From NCBI GenBank assembly GCA_002700305.1, contig PACZ01000052.1, forward strand, positions 9,483 through 73,482: a stretch of DNA of 64,000 nt, given 5' to 3'. Under the pieces are notes generated by a model. The model did no database searches. It saw only the letters and a program-made list of their open reading frames with translations, and was not told the DNA's origin. A program made the position numbers and the translations under genes. This DNA is from Hyphomonas sp. Its GTDB lineage: Bacteria; Pseudomonadota; Alphaproteobacteria; Caulobacterales; Hyphomonadaceae. Positions 1 to 7,403 of the stretch are shown here, piece after piece (position 1 is the stretch's first letter; each line of letters opens with the position of its first letter).

Positions 1-509
1 AGGAATACGCCTTGAATCATGGCTGAACGAGCGCGCCAGGCAAGACTCCAGCCGATTGCGAGCACGCCGAGGAATGTAATGAGACCATCACCGACAAAAT
101 CTAACGCATCAGCTTTTAACGCCTGTGAACCGGCGAAAAAACCCGCGATCATTTCCACAATTCCATAACCAACGTTCAGGAAAATTACGATCCAAAGGGC
201 GCGTAAATACTCCGGATTCTTTTGGGTTTGTGAGGCGGCGGGGCCATCATCGCCTGGCGCAATTCTCTCGAAGCCGTAACCGGTTTTGGCGACGCCAAGT
301 TCGATTTCTGGAAGTTGGGACTCTGAAACCCATAGCGTCATAATATGTGTCGCAGCCGAAACTTTGACGGCTTTTGGGGCGACACCAGCCGATTGAGCCG
401 CCCGTTCGATTTCGGCAGCATCTCGCGCGCAATCCATTCCTGATACCCGGTAACGAAACGGGAGCGAAGTGTCGGAGCCTGCTGTTGGGGAGGTAGATGT
501 TTTGCTCAT
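1..509 (-). CDS. Cation transporter (CDF-like) with N-terminal HMA-like domain, 3' end outside window
   Basis: The reading frame starts at the ATG complementary to 507-509 and stays open to the window edge, so only about 169 residues are seen. Residues ~18-78 look like a heavy-metal-associated fold: the motif GMDCARD keeps only the first cysteine of the usual GMxCxxC, and the domain ends in KTGYGFERI. After a polar linker come hydrophobic segments and the motif GSQALKADALDFVGD, which the frameshifted transporter at 1180-1825 also carries. I infer an inner-membrane divalent-metal exporter with a metal-sensing or metal-delivery domain in front. It is transcribed away from a MerR-type promoter at 610-640, so metal induction is likely. 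The metal cannot be told from the sequence. The family call is good, the substrate unknown. Confidence 0.75.
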   Translation of the reverse strand, partial: MSKTSTSPTAGSDTSLPFRYRVSGMDCARDAAEIERAAQSAGVAPKAVKVSAATHIMTLWVSESQLPEIELGVAKTGYGFERIAPGDDGPAASQTQKNPEYLRALWIVIFLNVGYGIVEMIAGFFAGSQALKADALDFVGDGLITFLGVLAIGWSLAWRARSAMIQGVF

Positions 510-609
510 GACAATGCTCTCAATTGAGAGACTACACGTATGCTTTGTCGTTGTTCCATTCAGTCTCGCCCATCCAAATTTATCGGGAGGTGCTTTCAAT
601 AATGGAAGA

Positions 610-640
610 GAATTACCATCTACAGTCACTGTAGGGTCAA
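610..640 (-). promoter_or_regulatory. MerR-type promoter for the leftward transporter
   Basis: On the minus strand, TTGACC (640-635) and TAATTC (615-610) are separated by 19 bp, the long spacer typical of MerR/ZntR/CueR/CadR-controlled promoters. The spacer holds a perfect dyad, CTACAG-tca-CTGTAG on the + strand (620-634). The MerR gene is next door. Confidence 0.8.
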
Positions 641-649
641 GCGGTTTGC

Positions 650-1090
650 TCAAAAGGTCGAAAGCCGCTCATGCGCATCTGCGATGCATTCGCTATGATC
701 ATTGAGCGTTGAAATGATCCGACACGTGTCAACCCGGCCGCCCTCGCAGCACGTAATCATCCGTTTGAGCTCCGCCTCAAGCGCTTCAAGCTGCGTCAGG
801 CGTTTGCGCACATCTGCAAGCTGTTCACGGGCTATCGCGTCCACGGCCGTGCAATCCTGATCCGGCTGAGTTTGCAGATCAATCATTTCACGAACGGCCT
901 CCATCGGAAAACCAAGATCACGGGCATGCCGTATGAACGACAAACGCTGCACGGCCTCATCGCCATATAGCCGTTGGCCGCTCGAACTTCGGTCCGGCTC
1001 GCCCATCAAATCAATCGATTCATAATAGCGTATGGTTGTCACTTTCACGCCCGCCGCTTTCGATAAACGACCAATGGTCATCTGCGTCAT
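650..1090 (-). CDS. MerR-family metal-responsive transcriptional regulator
   Basis: About 146 residues. The N-terminus MTIGRLSKAAGVKVTTIRYYES is the winged HTH of MerR proteins. It is followed by the RHARDLGF region, a long coiled-coil dimerisation helix with alternating L/E/A, and a C-terminal metal-loop-like segment with C...CCEGGRVDTC and a late SEC. These cysteines resemble the thiolate ligands of CadR/PbrR/ZntR-type sensors. The ATG at 1090 is chosen because TTGGAG lies at the right distance upstream; an in-frame TTG at 1102 is less likely. Both flanking transporter genes have a matching dyad in a 19-bp promoter spacer, so this protein probably controls both. The effector could be Cd, Zn, Pb or Co. 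Confidence 0.9.
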   Translation of the reverse strand: MTQMTIGRLSKAAGVKVTTIRYYESIDLMGEPDRSSSGQRLYGDEAVQRLSFIRHARDLGFPMEAVREMIDLQTQPDQDCTAVDAIAREQLADVRKRLTQLEALEAELKRMITCCEGGRVDTCRIISTLNDHSECIADAHERLSTF

Positions 1091-1111
1091 TCCGGGCTCC
1101 AAAGAAAAGTC

Positions 1112-1142
1112 TTGCCTCTATAGTCGCTGTAGACTGTAGGGT
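1112..1142 (+). promoter_or_regulatory. MerR-type promoter for the rightward transporter operon
   Basis: TTGCCT (1112-1117) and TAGGGT (1137-1142) are spaced by 19 bp. The spacer contains CTATAG-tcg-CTGTAG (1118-1132), a dyad with one mismatch relative to the perfect copy at 620-634. It lies directly between merR and the transporter at 1180. Confidence 0.7.
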
Positions 1143-1179
1143 TTCTTCGAGAATCGTCAATGGGGAATAGGATTAGAAG

Positions 1180-1825
1180 ATGTCGGGTTGCTGTGAGGAC
1201 AAAACATTTGATGGGGTTTCGCCTGCTTATAAGCGGGCTCTGATGGCCGTCATCGCCATCAATGCGGTCATGTTCTTTGTTTGAAATGACGGCGGGGATA
1301 ATGTCGGGCTCTCAGGCCCTCAAAGCCGACGCACTCGACTTCGCAGGCGATACGGCGACCTACGCGCTCAGCCTCTTCGTTATCGGGGCGAGCCTGAGGA
1401 CGCGGGCGCTTGCATCGCTGATCAAAGGCGCCTCGCTCGCAGCGATCGCGATCGCCGTCCTCGGCATGACCGTGTTGAGGGTCATGAACGGCGCGCCGCC
1501 GGAAGCCGCAACCATGGGAGTGGTCGGCTTTCTGGCACTGTCCGCCAATGTCGCGAGCGTGCTGATACTGCTGCGCTGGCGCGACGGCGACAGCAATGTG
1601 CGTTCGGTCTGGCTCTGCTCGCGCAATGACGCCATCGGCAATGTCGGCGTGATCGTCGCTGGCGGGGTTGTCGCGCTGACCGGAACGGCCTGGCCGGACC
1701 TGCTTGTCGCCGCCCTTCTGGCGGGCCTGTTCCTGAAATCGGCGAGCGCCATCACGCTGCAGGCCCTGCGGGAACTGAACACAACCGGCGCGTCGCATGC
1801 GACTCCGGTCGAATCGTCCTCATGA
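1180..1825 (+). pseudogene. CDF-like cation transporter interrupted by a one-base frameshift
   Basis: The ATG at 1180 opens MSGCCEDKTFDGVSPAYKR and runs to FFV, then meets TGA at 1282. Skipping one T in the run at 1280-1282 continues directly into EMTAGIMSGSQALKADALDF in the next frame, which stays open to 1825. The joined product (~214 aa) has several TM segments and the same GSQALKADALDF motif as the gene at 1-509, but no HMA domain; it begins with a CC-containing tail. Either a real frameshift has inactivated the gene or one base in a T run is wrong. The downstream frame alone could initiate at 1262 but would lose the first TM. It overlaps the next gene by ATGA, so the operon continues. 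Confidence 0.75.
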
Positions 1826-2274
1826 GCCTGCGCATTCCACCTCTTGTTCAGGTCCTGATCTGCGGTGCGATCGGCTGGGGACTGTCCTCTGTCACGCCTT
1901 TTCTGGCGTTCGAAGGCGTGTGGCGTTCTGCGGCGGCGTTGCTTTTCATCGCTGCTGGCATGGCCATTCTGGCGCTCGCGCTCGGCGCATTCATCCGCGC
2001 CCGCACAACCGTCAATCCGCTCGCCCCTGAAGAGGCTGCCACGCTGGTCACCACAGGGCTTTACCGCATCAGCCGCAATCCGATGTATTTGGCCATGGCG
2101 GCCATTCTGACAGGCGGCGCGTTTCTGATGGGCAATTTGTCCGCTTTCGTAGCTCCAATTCTCTTTGTCTGGCTGATGACTGAGTTTCAGATCAAACCGG
2201 AAGAGCGCGCGCTGCAGGCGAGATTCGGTGAAGCGTTTGACGCCTACCGTATCCGCACGCGGCGCTGGATTTAG
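1822..2274 (+). CDS. Isoprenylcysteine carboxyl methyltransferase (ICMT)-family membrane protein
   Basis: 150 residues, three or four hydrophobic segments. The C-terminal half carries the family signature: TGLYRISRNPMYLAM, then a KPEERALQARFGEAFDAYRIRTRRWI tail, which in ICMT/PEMT-like enzymes forms the SAM and substrate pocket (RNPMY, EE...G..Y..Y...RRW). Translation is probably coupled to the transporter, because start and stop overlap as ATGA. Proteins of this kind are common in metal-resistance cassettes of alphaproteobacteria, but their substrate is not established. A role in modifying a membrane lipid or small thiol is only a guess. Confidence 0.8.
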   Translation: MSLRIPPLVQVLICGAIGWGLSSVTPFLAFEGVWRSAAALLFIAAGMAILALALGAFIRARTTVNPLAPEEAATLVTTGLYRISRNPMYLAMAAILTGGAFLMGNLSAFVAPILFVWLMTEFQIKPEERALQARFGEAFDAYRIRTRRWI

Positions 2275-2285
2275 GAGGCGCGCCT

Positions 2286-2858
2286 GTGTTCAATACACCC
2301 CTATGGATGGAATGGCTGGCGTTCGGATTGTCAGTGTCCGGAGCGGCAGCGATCTTTTCGCTGTGTGCGGTATCGCTGTTCCGACGCGATTTTCAGTTTT
2401 TTCCGCCTCCGGAAAAACGGAGCTGGCAATACCGGACGTTCTGGGCCTTTTTTCGTTTGTTTCTATACCCGCTTGTTGCGCTCTCCATCCTCGTTTTTGA
2501 GCCGGCGGAGGATGCGGGGGCCATGGCCCGGCAAGGTGTCGGCGGCGTGCTGGCGGTCACGGGTATTGGCCTTGCCTTCTGGATCTCAATCCAGATGGGC
2601 TGGCGCAATGCCTTCGGCGAAGCGCGGGGGCTGGTGACAGATGGCTGGTTTCGTTTCAGCCGGAACCCGATCTATGTCGTGACCTGGCTTGGTCTGCTGG
2701 GCTGGGCGATCATCTTGAACGATTTGCGCGTAACGTTTCTGCTGTCTTTATGGGCAGCGATGTACTGGCTCGCTCCGAGGATAGAAGAGCCCTGGCTGGA
2801 ACGCCAGTATGGGGATGAGTATTGCGCCTATAAGCAGCGAACGCGGCGTTTTTTCTAA
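2286..2858 (+). CDS. Second ICMT-family methyltransferase-like membrane protein
   Basis: 190 residues beginning at GTG 2286, preceded by AGGAGG. It has about five TM segments and the same C-terminal signature as its neighbour: DGWFRFSRNPIYVVTWLG and EEPWLERQYGDEYCAYKQRTRRFF. It is longer at the N-terminus by about 50 residues, which include the aromatic stretch FRRDFQFFPPPEKRSWQYR. The gap to the previous gene is 11 bp, so both are in one operon under the MerR-type promoter. The paired presence of two divergent copies suggests they act together or on different substrates. The product is inferred to be an inner-membrane SAM-dependent methyltransferase; no substrate is visible. Confidence 0.75.
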   Translation: MFNTPLWMEWLAFGLSVSGAAAIFSLCAVSLFRRDFQFFPPPEKRSWQYRTFWAFFRLFLYPLVALSILVFEPAEDAGAMARQGVGGVLAVTGIGLAFWISIQMGWRNAFGEARGLVTDGWFRFSRNPIYVVTWLGLLGWAIILNDLRVTFLLSLWAAMYWLAPRIEEPWLERQYGDEYCAYKQRTRRFF

Positions 2859-3036
2859 GGGCGGTGTTCGGCTGTTCGACCAAGGAAAGGGCGCCCCGGC
2901 CTTCGCCGGCCGGGCTGGCGTGAACCAGGCCATCGCTGCGCGCCGTCCCGGCCCTTCGGGCTTTCATCCCTGGCGCAGTTTTTAAGCAGTGTTGTGAAGG
3001 ATTCGGTCGGCGCTGGCGCGCCGGCATGTTTGCTTC

Positions 3037-3212
3037 TTTTTTCCCTCTCAGGCGGGGGCGGAGGCGCGCATGCCAGATGGCGGCGCTCCCGGAAGGGGGG
3101 CGGCGTCTTGAAGATCGTCTATGTGCCTGCGGCCTCCTACCTGACCCCTTCCGCTCACGCCTGACGCCATCTGGCCAGCGGCCTCTCACCGCCCCCGCCT
3201 TGCGGGAAAAAA
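3037..3212. promoter_or_regulatory. Nested inverted-repeat structure upstream of ardC
   Basis: Five arms on the left pair in order with five arms on the right: ttttttccc 3037-3045 with 3204-3212, aggcgggggcg 3050-3060 with 3190-3200, gaggc 3061-3065 with 3181-3185, gccagatggcg 3072-3082 with 3165-3175, and cggaagggg 3090-3098 with 3145-3153. All are exact complements. Together they allow one long interrupted hairpin of about 176 nt, ending 23 bp before the ardC start codon. The region has no convincing ORF. Long hairpins in leading regions of conjugative elements can act as single-stranded promoters; that reading is inference. Confidence 0.7.
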
Positions 3213-3234
3213 GCGGGGGTCAGAGGAGGCAGAG

Positions 3235-4179
3235 ATGGCGCAGCGCCGCAGACAACGAAACACGCGGAAAGACCTTTATTCAGAGGTCACGGATAACATC
3301 ATCGCGGAACTGGAACAGGGGCGCGCGCCTTGGGTGCAGCCTTGGGGCGGGGTGGAGGGGGCTACTCCGCTTGGCTTGCCCGAGAATGGCGCGACGGGCA
3401 GGCGCTATTCCGGAATCAATATTCTGCTTTTATGGGGCGCGGCGATTGAGCAAAGCCGTTCCTGTCAGACATGGCTGACCTTCAAACAGGCGCTGTCACT
3501 TGGCGGGTGTGTTCGCAAAGGCGAGCGCGGCACGACGGTTGTTTATGCCGACCGCTTCACCCCGAAAGCCGAACGGGAACGTGTGCGCGAGACGGGCGAG
3601 TCGCCGGGCACGGTGCCGTTTCTCAAACGCTATACCGTGTTCAATGCAGACCAGTGCGACGGCCTGCCCGAAGACCTGACCGCCAACGCGCCCGACTTGC
3701 CGGAGCGCGAGATTATCCCCCGCGCCGAAGCGCTGATTACAGCGACGGGCGCGGATTTCAGGATTGGCGGCGACCGCGCCTACTATGTTCCGTCCAGGGA
3801 TTTCATTCAGGTTCCGCCGCAGCCTGCTTTCTTTGACCAGATCAATTATTACCGCACCTGCTTTCATGAGCTTGGCCACTGGACCGGGCACCCGAAACGC
3901 CTCGCCCGCGACCTGAAAGGCGCATTCGGCACCAAAGATTACGCCCGCGAGGAACTGGTGGCGGAACTCGCCAGTGCGTTCATCTGCGCGGACCAGTCCA
4001 TCGCCCCGACCGTGCGGCATACGGATTACATCGGTTCTTGGCTGGAAGTATTGCGCGAGGACAAGCGCGCCATTTTTCGCGCCGCGTCGCTCGCTTCCAA
4101 GGCGGCTGATTACATTCTCGCTTATGCCGCGCCGGACCCCTGCAGCGCTGCCGCAGCGATGGAAGCGGCGCCATGGTGA
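3235..4179 (+). CDS. ardC: ArdC-like antirestriction protein (ssDNA-binding + zincin)
   Basis: 314 residues. The N-terminal half (about 10-140) matches the ArdC N-terminal domain: DLYSEVTDNIIAELEQG, PWVQPW, YSGINILLLW, WLTFKQALSLGG and VRKGERGTTVVY. The C-terminal half is a polyvalent metallopeptidase-like domain with HELGH at 211-215 and the second part REELVAELASAF at about 238-249, giving the usual His, His, Glu zinc site. Proteins of this family bind single-stranded DNA and protect incoming plasmid DNA from restriction in the recipient. An AGAGGAGG-type ribosome site lies just upstream. As in other elements it is the first gene of the leading-region block. The nested palindrome directly upstream may control its early expression. 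High confidence in the family. Confidence 0.92.
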   Translation: MAQRRRQRNTRKDLYSEVTDNIIAELEQGRAPWVQPWGGVEGATPLGLPENGATGRRYSGINILLLWGAAIEQSRSCQTWLTFKQALSLGGCVRKGERGTTVVYADRFTPKAERERVRETGESPGTVPFLKRYTVFNADQCDGLPEDLTANAPDLPEREIIPRAEALITATGADFRIGGDRAYYVPSRDFIQVPPQPAFFDQINYYRTCFHELGHWTGHPKRLARDLKGAFGTKDYAREELVAELASAFICADQSIAPTVRHTDYIGSWLEVLREDKRAIFRAASLASKAADYILAYAAPDPCSAAAAMEAAPW

Positions 4180-4391
4180 GGCAGATAAACAAAAGGTCCG
4201 GGGGACATTTTGTCTGCCGAACGAATCCGCCCTTTCGCATCAGCCGACTCGACGCGGCGCTTGCATCGCTTGACGCCGAAGACATTGGCGCATGGGCCGT
4301 GCTGGTCTGCGGCTGTTTCCACATTTTCGAGAGCGAGGGGGCGGCGCATCGCGCCTACCGCCTCTGGCTTGAAAACCGCCCTGTGCGCTGA
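4173..4391 (+). CDS. Small conserved-context hypothetical protein
   Basis: 72 residues, MVRQINKRSGGHFVCRTNPPF, then DAALASLDAEDIGAWAVLVCGCFHIFESEGAAHRAYRLWLENRP. It overlaps the end of ardC by 7 bp (ATGGTGA), as is usual for translationally coupled genes, and its codon use follows the neighbours. No family is recognised. It is soluble, with three cysteines and no TM segment. A much longer frame through the same stop-free region (from 4210) belongs to the parB-like gene and is not an alternative for this product. Function unknown. Confidence 0.5.
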   Translation: MVRQINKRSGGHFVCRTNPPFRISRLDAALASLDAEDIGAWAVLVCGCFHIFESEGAAHRAYRLWLENRPVR

Positions 4392-4437
4392 CGCACGGGG
4401 CATCCCACCAACTGCACATCATGAAGGAGGCAACGCC

Positions 4438-6210
4438 ATGCAGTTAAAACATATCCCTATCACCGACATGAAAGTGTCCCGGCTCAATATGCGCCACGGG
4501 CGCAAAGCGCCCGACATTTCCGACATCTATCCGTCGATAAAGTCGCGCGGCGTCTTGCAGACCATGCTGGTCCGCAAGGAAGGTAGCAAGTATGGCGTTG
4601 TCGCCGGACGCCGCCGTTTCTTCGCCCTCAAACGCCTCGCCAAGGAGACAGGCAAGGCGCAGAAAGCGCCCTGTCTCGTTATGCAATCCGGCGATGACAT
4701 TGCCGCGCTGGAAGCGACCCTTGTCGAGAACACCACCCACCTTCCAGCCGACGAGTTTCTGCAATATGACGTCTTCGCCCGGCTTGCTTCAAAAGGCGAG
4801 ACCGTCACGGTGATTGCAGAGCGCTTCGGCGTCACCGAACTCATGGTGCGCCGGGTGCTGGCGCTGACGGCGCTCACCGATGATATCAAGGCGCTCTACA
4901 GGGCCGAAATCATCGACAAGCGGACGCTTTACGCCCTGACGCTCGCCACAAAAGAGCAGCAGGAAGACTGGCTGACCCTGTTGAACGCGGAAGACGAATA
5001 CGCCCCGCGCGGCGAGCAGTTGAAAGACTGGCTCACAGGCGGCGGCCGCATCACCACCGACAAGGCGCTGTTCGATTTGGAAGCCTATGACGGGACCGTG
5101 CTGACCGACCTGTTCGGCGAGACTGCCATTTTCGGGGACGCTGACCTGTTCTGGACTTGCCAGAATGAGGCCATCGCCGACATGGCCGAACGCTACCGGA
5201 ATGAGGGCTGGGCCGAAACCGTCGTGCTGGAACGGGGCGCGCACTTCCTGACATGGGAGCATGGCAAGCGCAGCCGGAAAGACGGCGGCAAGGTCTATAT
5301 CGAGACCCGCCATGACGGCTCTGTCACGGCCCATGAAGGCTATCTGCCATCAAAGGACATCGAGAAAATCGAGCGTATCCTTGGCCGGGGCGGCGATGGC
5401 GAGAACGGCAAGCCCGCCCCAAAACCGGAAATGTCCGGTCCCTTGGCGGAATATGTCGCGCTGCACCGTCACGCCGCCGTCAGGGCGAGTCTGTGCGATG
5501 CGCCCGGCGTCGCGCTGCGCCTCGCCGTCGCCCATCTTGTCACCCGCTCGGATAACTGGCGGCTGGACGTTGAGCAGCAGCGCACACGGAAGGAAGCGAC
5601 CGCGGAAAGCCTCGCGGCTTCGGCAGGGGAAGTGAAGTTCGCCGCGCACCGCGCCAAGGCCAAGGCGCTGATTGGGCAGGATGACCAAGACGGTTCGCTG
5701 GTGGCGGAGAATGCTTTTCCCGCCGACCCTTGCGAGACCTTCGCCCGGCTTCTGGCGCTCAGTGATGAAGAGGTGCTGCATGTTCTCGCCGTCGCAATGG
5801 GCGAAACCCTGCAGGCAGGTTCGCCCGCCGTCGAAGCCGCCGCACATGTGACGGACACGGATTTTGCCGCGCTGTGGTCGCCCGATGAGGCGTTCTTTTA
5901 CTTGCTGCGCGACAAGCGCGTCATCAATGAAGTGGTCGCTGAAATCGCCTCGCCATCCACGGCCCGGTCTGTCCTGACCGATACCGGAAAGGCGCAGAAA
6001 TCCGTCATCCGCAACCGCATCGCCGGGCATGGATGCGACCCCGACCCGGACTGGCGGCCCCGCTGGATGCGGCAGTCGCCATCCTCTTATCTTGACGGCG
6101 CGCCATGCCCGCCCGCCGAAGCGTGGGAGGCCGTCAGGGGTCTGTTCGAGGACAGCGAGGACAGGGCTTCGCTCGAAACCCCGGAAGCAAAGACAGCCAT
6201 CGCCGCCTGA
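4438..6210 (+). CDS. ParB/RepB/Spo0J-family partition-like nuclease-domain protein
   Basis: 590 residues. The start at 4438 is set by AAGGAGG at about 4424. Residues 1-110 form a ParB N-terminal domain: R-LNMRHGRK, the second box VVAGRRRFFALKRL, and LVENTTHLPADEF. An HTH follows at about 122-142 (VIAERFGVTELMVRRVLAL). The remaining ~430 residues are a long C-terminal region typical of the plasmid/ICE ParB-like proteins of alphaproteobacteria and have no clear enzymatic motif. No ParA is adjacent, so a classical partition role is uncertain. In these elements such proteins are thought to act as DNA-binding or regulatory factors. A strong terminator follows at 6239. Confidence 0.85.
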   Translation: MQLKHIPITDMKVSRLNMRHGRKAPDISDIYPSIKSRGVLQTMLVRKEGSKYGVVAGRRRFFALKRLAKETGKAQKAPCLVMQSGDDIAALEATLVENTTHLPADEFLQYDVFARLASKGETVTVIAERFGVTELMVRRVLALTALTDDIKALYRAEIIDKRTLYALTLATKEQQEDWLTLLNAEDEYAPRGEQLKDWLTGGGRITTDKALFDLEAYDGTVLTDLFGETAIFGDADLFWTCQNEAIADMAERYRNEGWAETVVLERGAHFLTWEHGKRSRKDGGKVYIETRHDGSVTAHEGYLPSKDIEKIERILGRGGDGENGKPAPKPEMSGPLAEYVALHRHAAVRASLCDAPGVALRLAVAHLVTRSDNWRLDVEQQRTRKEATAESLAASAGEVKFAAHRAKAKALIGQDDQDGSLVAENAFPADPCETFARLLALSDEEVLHVLAVAMGETLQAGSPAVEAAAHVTDTDFAALWSPDEAFFYLLRDKRVINEVVAEIASPSTARSVLTDTGKAQKSVIRNRIAGHGCDPDPDWRPRWMRQSPSSYLDGAPCPPAEAWEAVRGLFEDSEDRASLETPEAKTAIAA

Positions 6211-6238
6211 CACGCCTCCCGTAAGCGGCATGGTTCGG

Positions 6239-6270
6239 GACCGTCCGGCAGTTTTGCCGGGCGGTCTTTT
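6239..6270 (+). terminator. Rho-independent terminator after the parB-like gene
   Basis: An 11-bp perfect stem (gaccgtccggc 6239-6249, gccgggcggtc 6256-6266) with a 6-nt loop is followed by TTTT. It lies 29 bp after the stop codon. Confidence 0.85.
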
Positions 6271-6659
6271 CCTGTTGGTGGCGCGGAAGCAAGCTCGCGA
6301 AACGACATGGGTGGTTTCCTTACCAACTGCCCTGTTTGTTCCTGACATATTGGCGTGCCTGCCAGTTGCAAACACCTCTGGCATTGCACGAAGGACGCCC
6401 CGAGCGGCCCCGTTTCCTTGCCTGACCTGGACGACCGCCTGCGGGCCATGAAACCGCCCATCGCCAGAAATTTCCTCTGCTGTTCGGTCTGAAGAAGACC
6501 GAACGCGCATTCACCGCGAATCAAATTTCCGCCACCGGGCGGTGCTCCGCTTTGCTGCGCCCGCTTCGCGGTTCAGACCTGCCGCCCGCCGTCCCTTTAG
6601 GTCAGCGTCAACGGAGCCATCGGGGCGCCCGCGACACGAAGCCAAAAGGAGATATGAAA
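6271..6659. other. Intergenic stretch with a short hairpin
   Basis: About 390 bp between the terminator and the DUF736 gene. The only clear structure is the inverted repeat gttcggtc/gaccgaac at 6482-6489 and 6497-6504 (7-nt loop, no T-run). Several overlapping frames are open on the minus strand, but none has recognisable protein features. The AAGGAG before 6654 belongs to the next gene. An oriT could lie here, but no nic-like motif was recognised. Confidence 0.4.
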
Positions 6660-6983
6660 ATGGCTAACGCACTTGGATATGTCAGCGAAACAGACACAGG
6701 CTTTGAAGGCGCACTTGCCATGATGAGCCTCAACACGCCGATCCGCATCATCAAAAATGACGAAAAGACCGCCGACAAACAGCCCGATTTCAGGGTCTAT
6801 GCCGGAGAGAAAGGCTCCGATATTGGCGGCGGCTGGGTCCGCACCGCGAAGTCTTCGGGCCGCGAATATGTCTCGCTCACCCTCGCAGACCCGATGATCG
6901 GCCCGCGCAAAATCTATGCGAACCTCGCCCCGGTCAAGGATAAGGATGGCCGCCACGTCATCCTCTGGAACCCGCAGGGCTAG
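6660..6983 (+). CDS. DUF736 family protein
   Basis: About 107 residues, starting MANALGYVSETDTGFEGALAMMSLNTPIRIIKN. The pattern is that of DUF736: a beta-rich N-terminal half, then the DFRVYAG...GGGWVRTAKSSGREYVSLTLADPMIG core and a short tail. The family is found almost only on conjugative elements and plasmids of alphaproteobacteria and gammaproteobacteria; its biochemical role is unknown. Two in-frame ATGs exist, at 6654 and 6660. AAGGAG at 6645-6650 is better spaced from 6660, so that one is used. The gene is a single unit with a terminator at 7007. Confidence 0.88.
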   Translation: MANALGYVSETDTGFEGALAMMSLNTPIRIIKNDEKTADKQPDFRVYAGEKGSDIGGGWVRTAKSSGREYVSLTLADPMIGPRKIYANLAPVKDKDGRHVILWNPQG

Positions 6984-7006
6984 ACGCCGAAACACCAACC
7001 ATAACG

Positions 7007-7040
7007 CCGCCCCGGAGGCTTTCTCCGGGGCGGTTTTTTT
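7007..7040 (+). terminator. Rho-independent terminator after the DUF736 gene
   Basis: ccgccccggag (7007-7017) and ctccggggcgg (7023-7033) form an 11-bp stem with a 5-nt loop, followed by seven T. Confidence 0.92.
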
Positions 7041-7067
7041 ATGCTTTTTCCTTGGTTAAAACGTCGG

Positions 7068-7149
7068 GGGAAAATTCATGTGATCCATTTTCCCTCTGCA
7101 AAATCCCGCAATCTCCGCCAATCCTTTCGTCTCAAAAGTGATGAAAGGA
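7068..7149. promoter_or_regulatory. Two dyads upstream of the HTH-traF operon
   Basis: gggaaaat (7068-7075) and attttccc (7087-7094) form one perfect 8-bp inverted repeat. tcctttc (7122-7128) and gaaagga (7143-7149) form a second. Both lie in the 120 bp between the DUF736 terminator and the small HTH gene, so they are candidate operators, possibly autoregulatory. Confidence 0.4.
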
Positions 7150-7160
7150 CACTGTGTACA

Positions 7161-7403
7161 ATGACGAAAAACAGACGAAATGATCGCCGAAACGATGGCT
7201 GGCCGGAGCTTTTGAGTGTCGAGGAAGCGGCAGAATTTCTGAGGCTGAAACGCTCAACGCTTGACCATTATCGCTGCGAGGGACGCGGGCCGATTTACCG
7301 CAAACATGGCGCGCGGGTCTTCTATCCGAAACCCGATCTCATCCGCTGGTCAGAGCGCAATTCCTATGCGTCCACATCCGAACGCCTGCAGAAGCCGGAA
7401 TGA
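7161..7403 (+). CDS. Helix-turn-helix (MerR-like/excisionase-fold) DNA-binding protein
   Basis: 80 residues. The central segment WPELLSVEEAAEFLRLKRSTLDHYRCEGRGPIYRKHGARVFYPKPDLIRWSE is the HTH_17 fold used by excisionases and small regulators. Its stop overlaps the start of traF (ATGA), so the two are co-translated. In related elements this protein precedes the traF-relaxase operon and probably regulates it; two dyads lie upstream. A role in excision is possible, but no integrase was found in the window. Confidence 0.8.
   Translation: MTKNRRNDRRNDGWPELLSVEEAAEFLRLKRSTLDHYRCEGRGPIYRKHGARVFYPKPDLIRWSERNSYASTSERLQKPE

Noticed and set aside
5350-6510. 386-residue minus-strand frame over the parB-like gene
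   Set aside because: Arginine- and glycine-rich antisense frame; the + strand gene has ParB motifs and a ribosome site.
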